In this document: piece after piece, positions 5,431-5,477 of the stretch
Position numbering within the stretch: position 1 is the first letter of the stretch
How the letters are laid out: every line of letters starts with the position of its first letter
Program-made: the position numbers and the translations under genes
The notes under the pieces: generated by a model
The model's input: only the letters and a program-made list of their open reading frames with translations
Databases searched by the model: none
Told to the model about the DNA's origin: nothing
Assembly (NCBI GenBank): GCA_016844625.1
Contig: JAERMN010000437.1
Location: 1-5,477, forward strand
Direction: 5' to 3'
Origin: Deltaproteobacteria bacterium
GTDB lineage: Bacteria > Desulfobacterota > Binatia > UBA9968
Length of the DNA: 5,477 nt

Positions 5431-5477
5431 ATGCGTGGATTAACACCGAGACGAGAACAAGGCATGGCTGACCCGGT
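5431..5477 (+). CDS. Possible start of an unidentified gene, truncated by the window
   Basis: GGGAGG at 5415-5420 lies 10 nt before ATG 5431, which opens a frame (MRGLTPRREQGMADP) running off the window end. Fifteen residues are too few for identification. The opening is faintly like some Hsp20-family starts, but I do not assign it. Confidence 0.35.
   Translation, partial: MRGLTPRREQGMADP

Larger units (their letters stand above)
5167..5477. other. Mostly non-coding 3' region
   Basis: This 311-bp stretch follows the fusion gene and holds the REP-like element (5235-5312) and possibly the start of a gene at 5431. A further small inverted repeat, GGGT (5335-5338) with ACCC (5347-5350), lies between them. 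GCAGC-TT-GCTGC near 5196 is a palindrome with too small a loop and no T-tract, so I do not call a terminator. The open frames seen here on both strands have no recognisable protein features. Confidence 0.6.

Noticed and set aside
5163..5465. Minus-strand open frame across the 3' region
   Set aside because: It runs through the REP-like repeat and has no domain features or convincing ribosome site.

Overview
The window is GC-rich, with strong Shine-Dalgarno sites and compact, overlapping or closely spaced genes. It looks like a chromosomal piece from an uncultured environmental bacterium. A NitT/TauT-type binding protein, selenoproteins and a REP-like repeat would suit a Deltaproteobacteria/Desulfobacterota, Binatota, NC10 or Rokubacteria-like lineage, but this is only an impression and nothing here fixes the taxon.

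Layout. On the minus strand, positions 1-249 hold the N-terminal 83 residues of an exported ABC-transporter substrate-binding protein, with a plausible sigma70 promoter just upstream. All other genes run on the plus strand: a small cupin (490-864) resembling the manganese cupin hydroxynitrile lyases; two tandem AhpD/carboxymuconolactone-decarboxylase (CMD) proteins (1008-1679 and 1690-2337); a shorter third AhpD-like paralog (2334-2777); an IspH/LytB-like iron-sulfur protein (2915-3802); and a fusion of an N-terminal [2Fe-2S] ferredoxin domain to an ornithine-cyclodeaminase/mu-crystallin domain (3790-5166). The last 311 bases are largely non-coding, with a 78-bp REP-like element and perhaps the start of another gene at 5431.

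Main result. Each of the two tandem AhpD-like genes is interrupted by one in-frame TGA, exactly where the second cysteine of the CxxC redox motif belongs (C-R-F-TGA-x-x-x-H). Each TGA is followed, 16 nt later, by a hairpin with the same AGTTT loop, and one stem pair differs by a compensatory change (C-G versus G-C). This is the expected picture of two selenoproteins with bacterial SECIS elements. A gene caller would split them into four fragments.

How the genes may work together (inference). Two selenol/thiol peroxidase-like proteins, a cysteine version of the same fold, an IspH paralog that keeps its three cluster cysteines but has lost nearly all substrate-binding residues, and a ferredoxin-cyclodeaminase fusion with altered cluster and substrate residues form a redox-heavy block. 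Translational overlaps at 2334-2337 and 3790-3802 couple neighbours within it. It could be an undescribed reductive or detoxifying pathway; the substrate cannot be read from the sequence.
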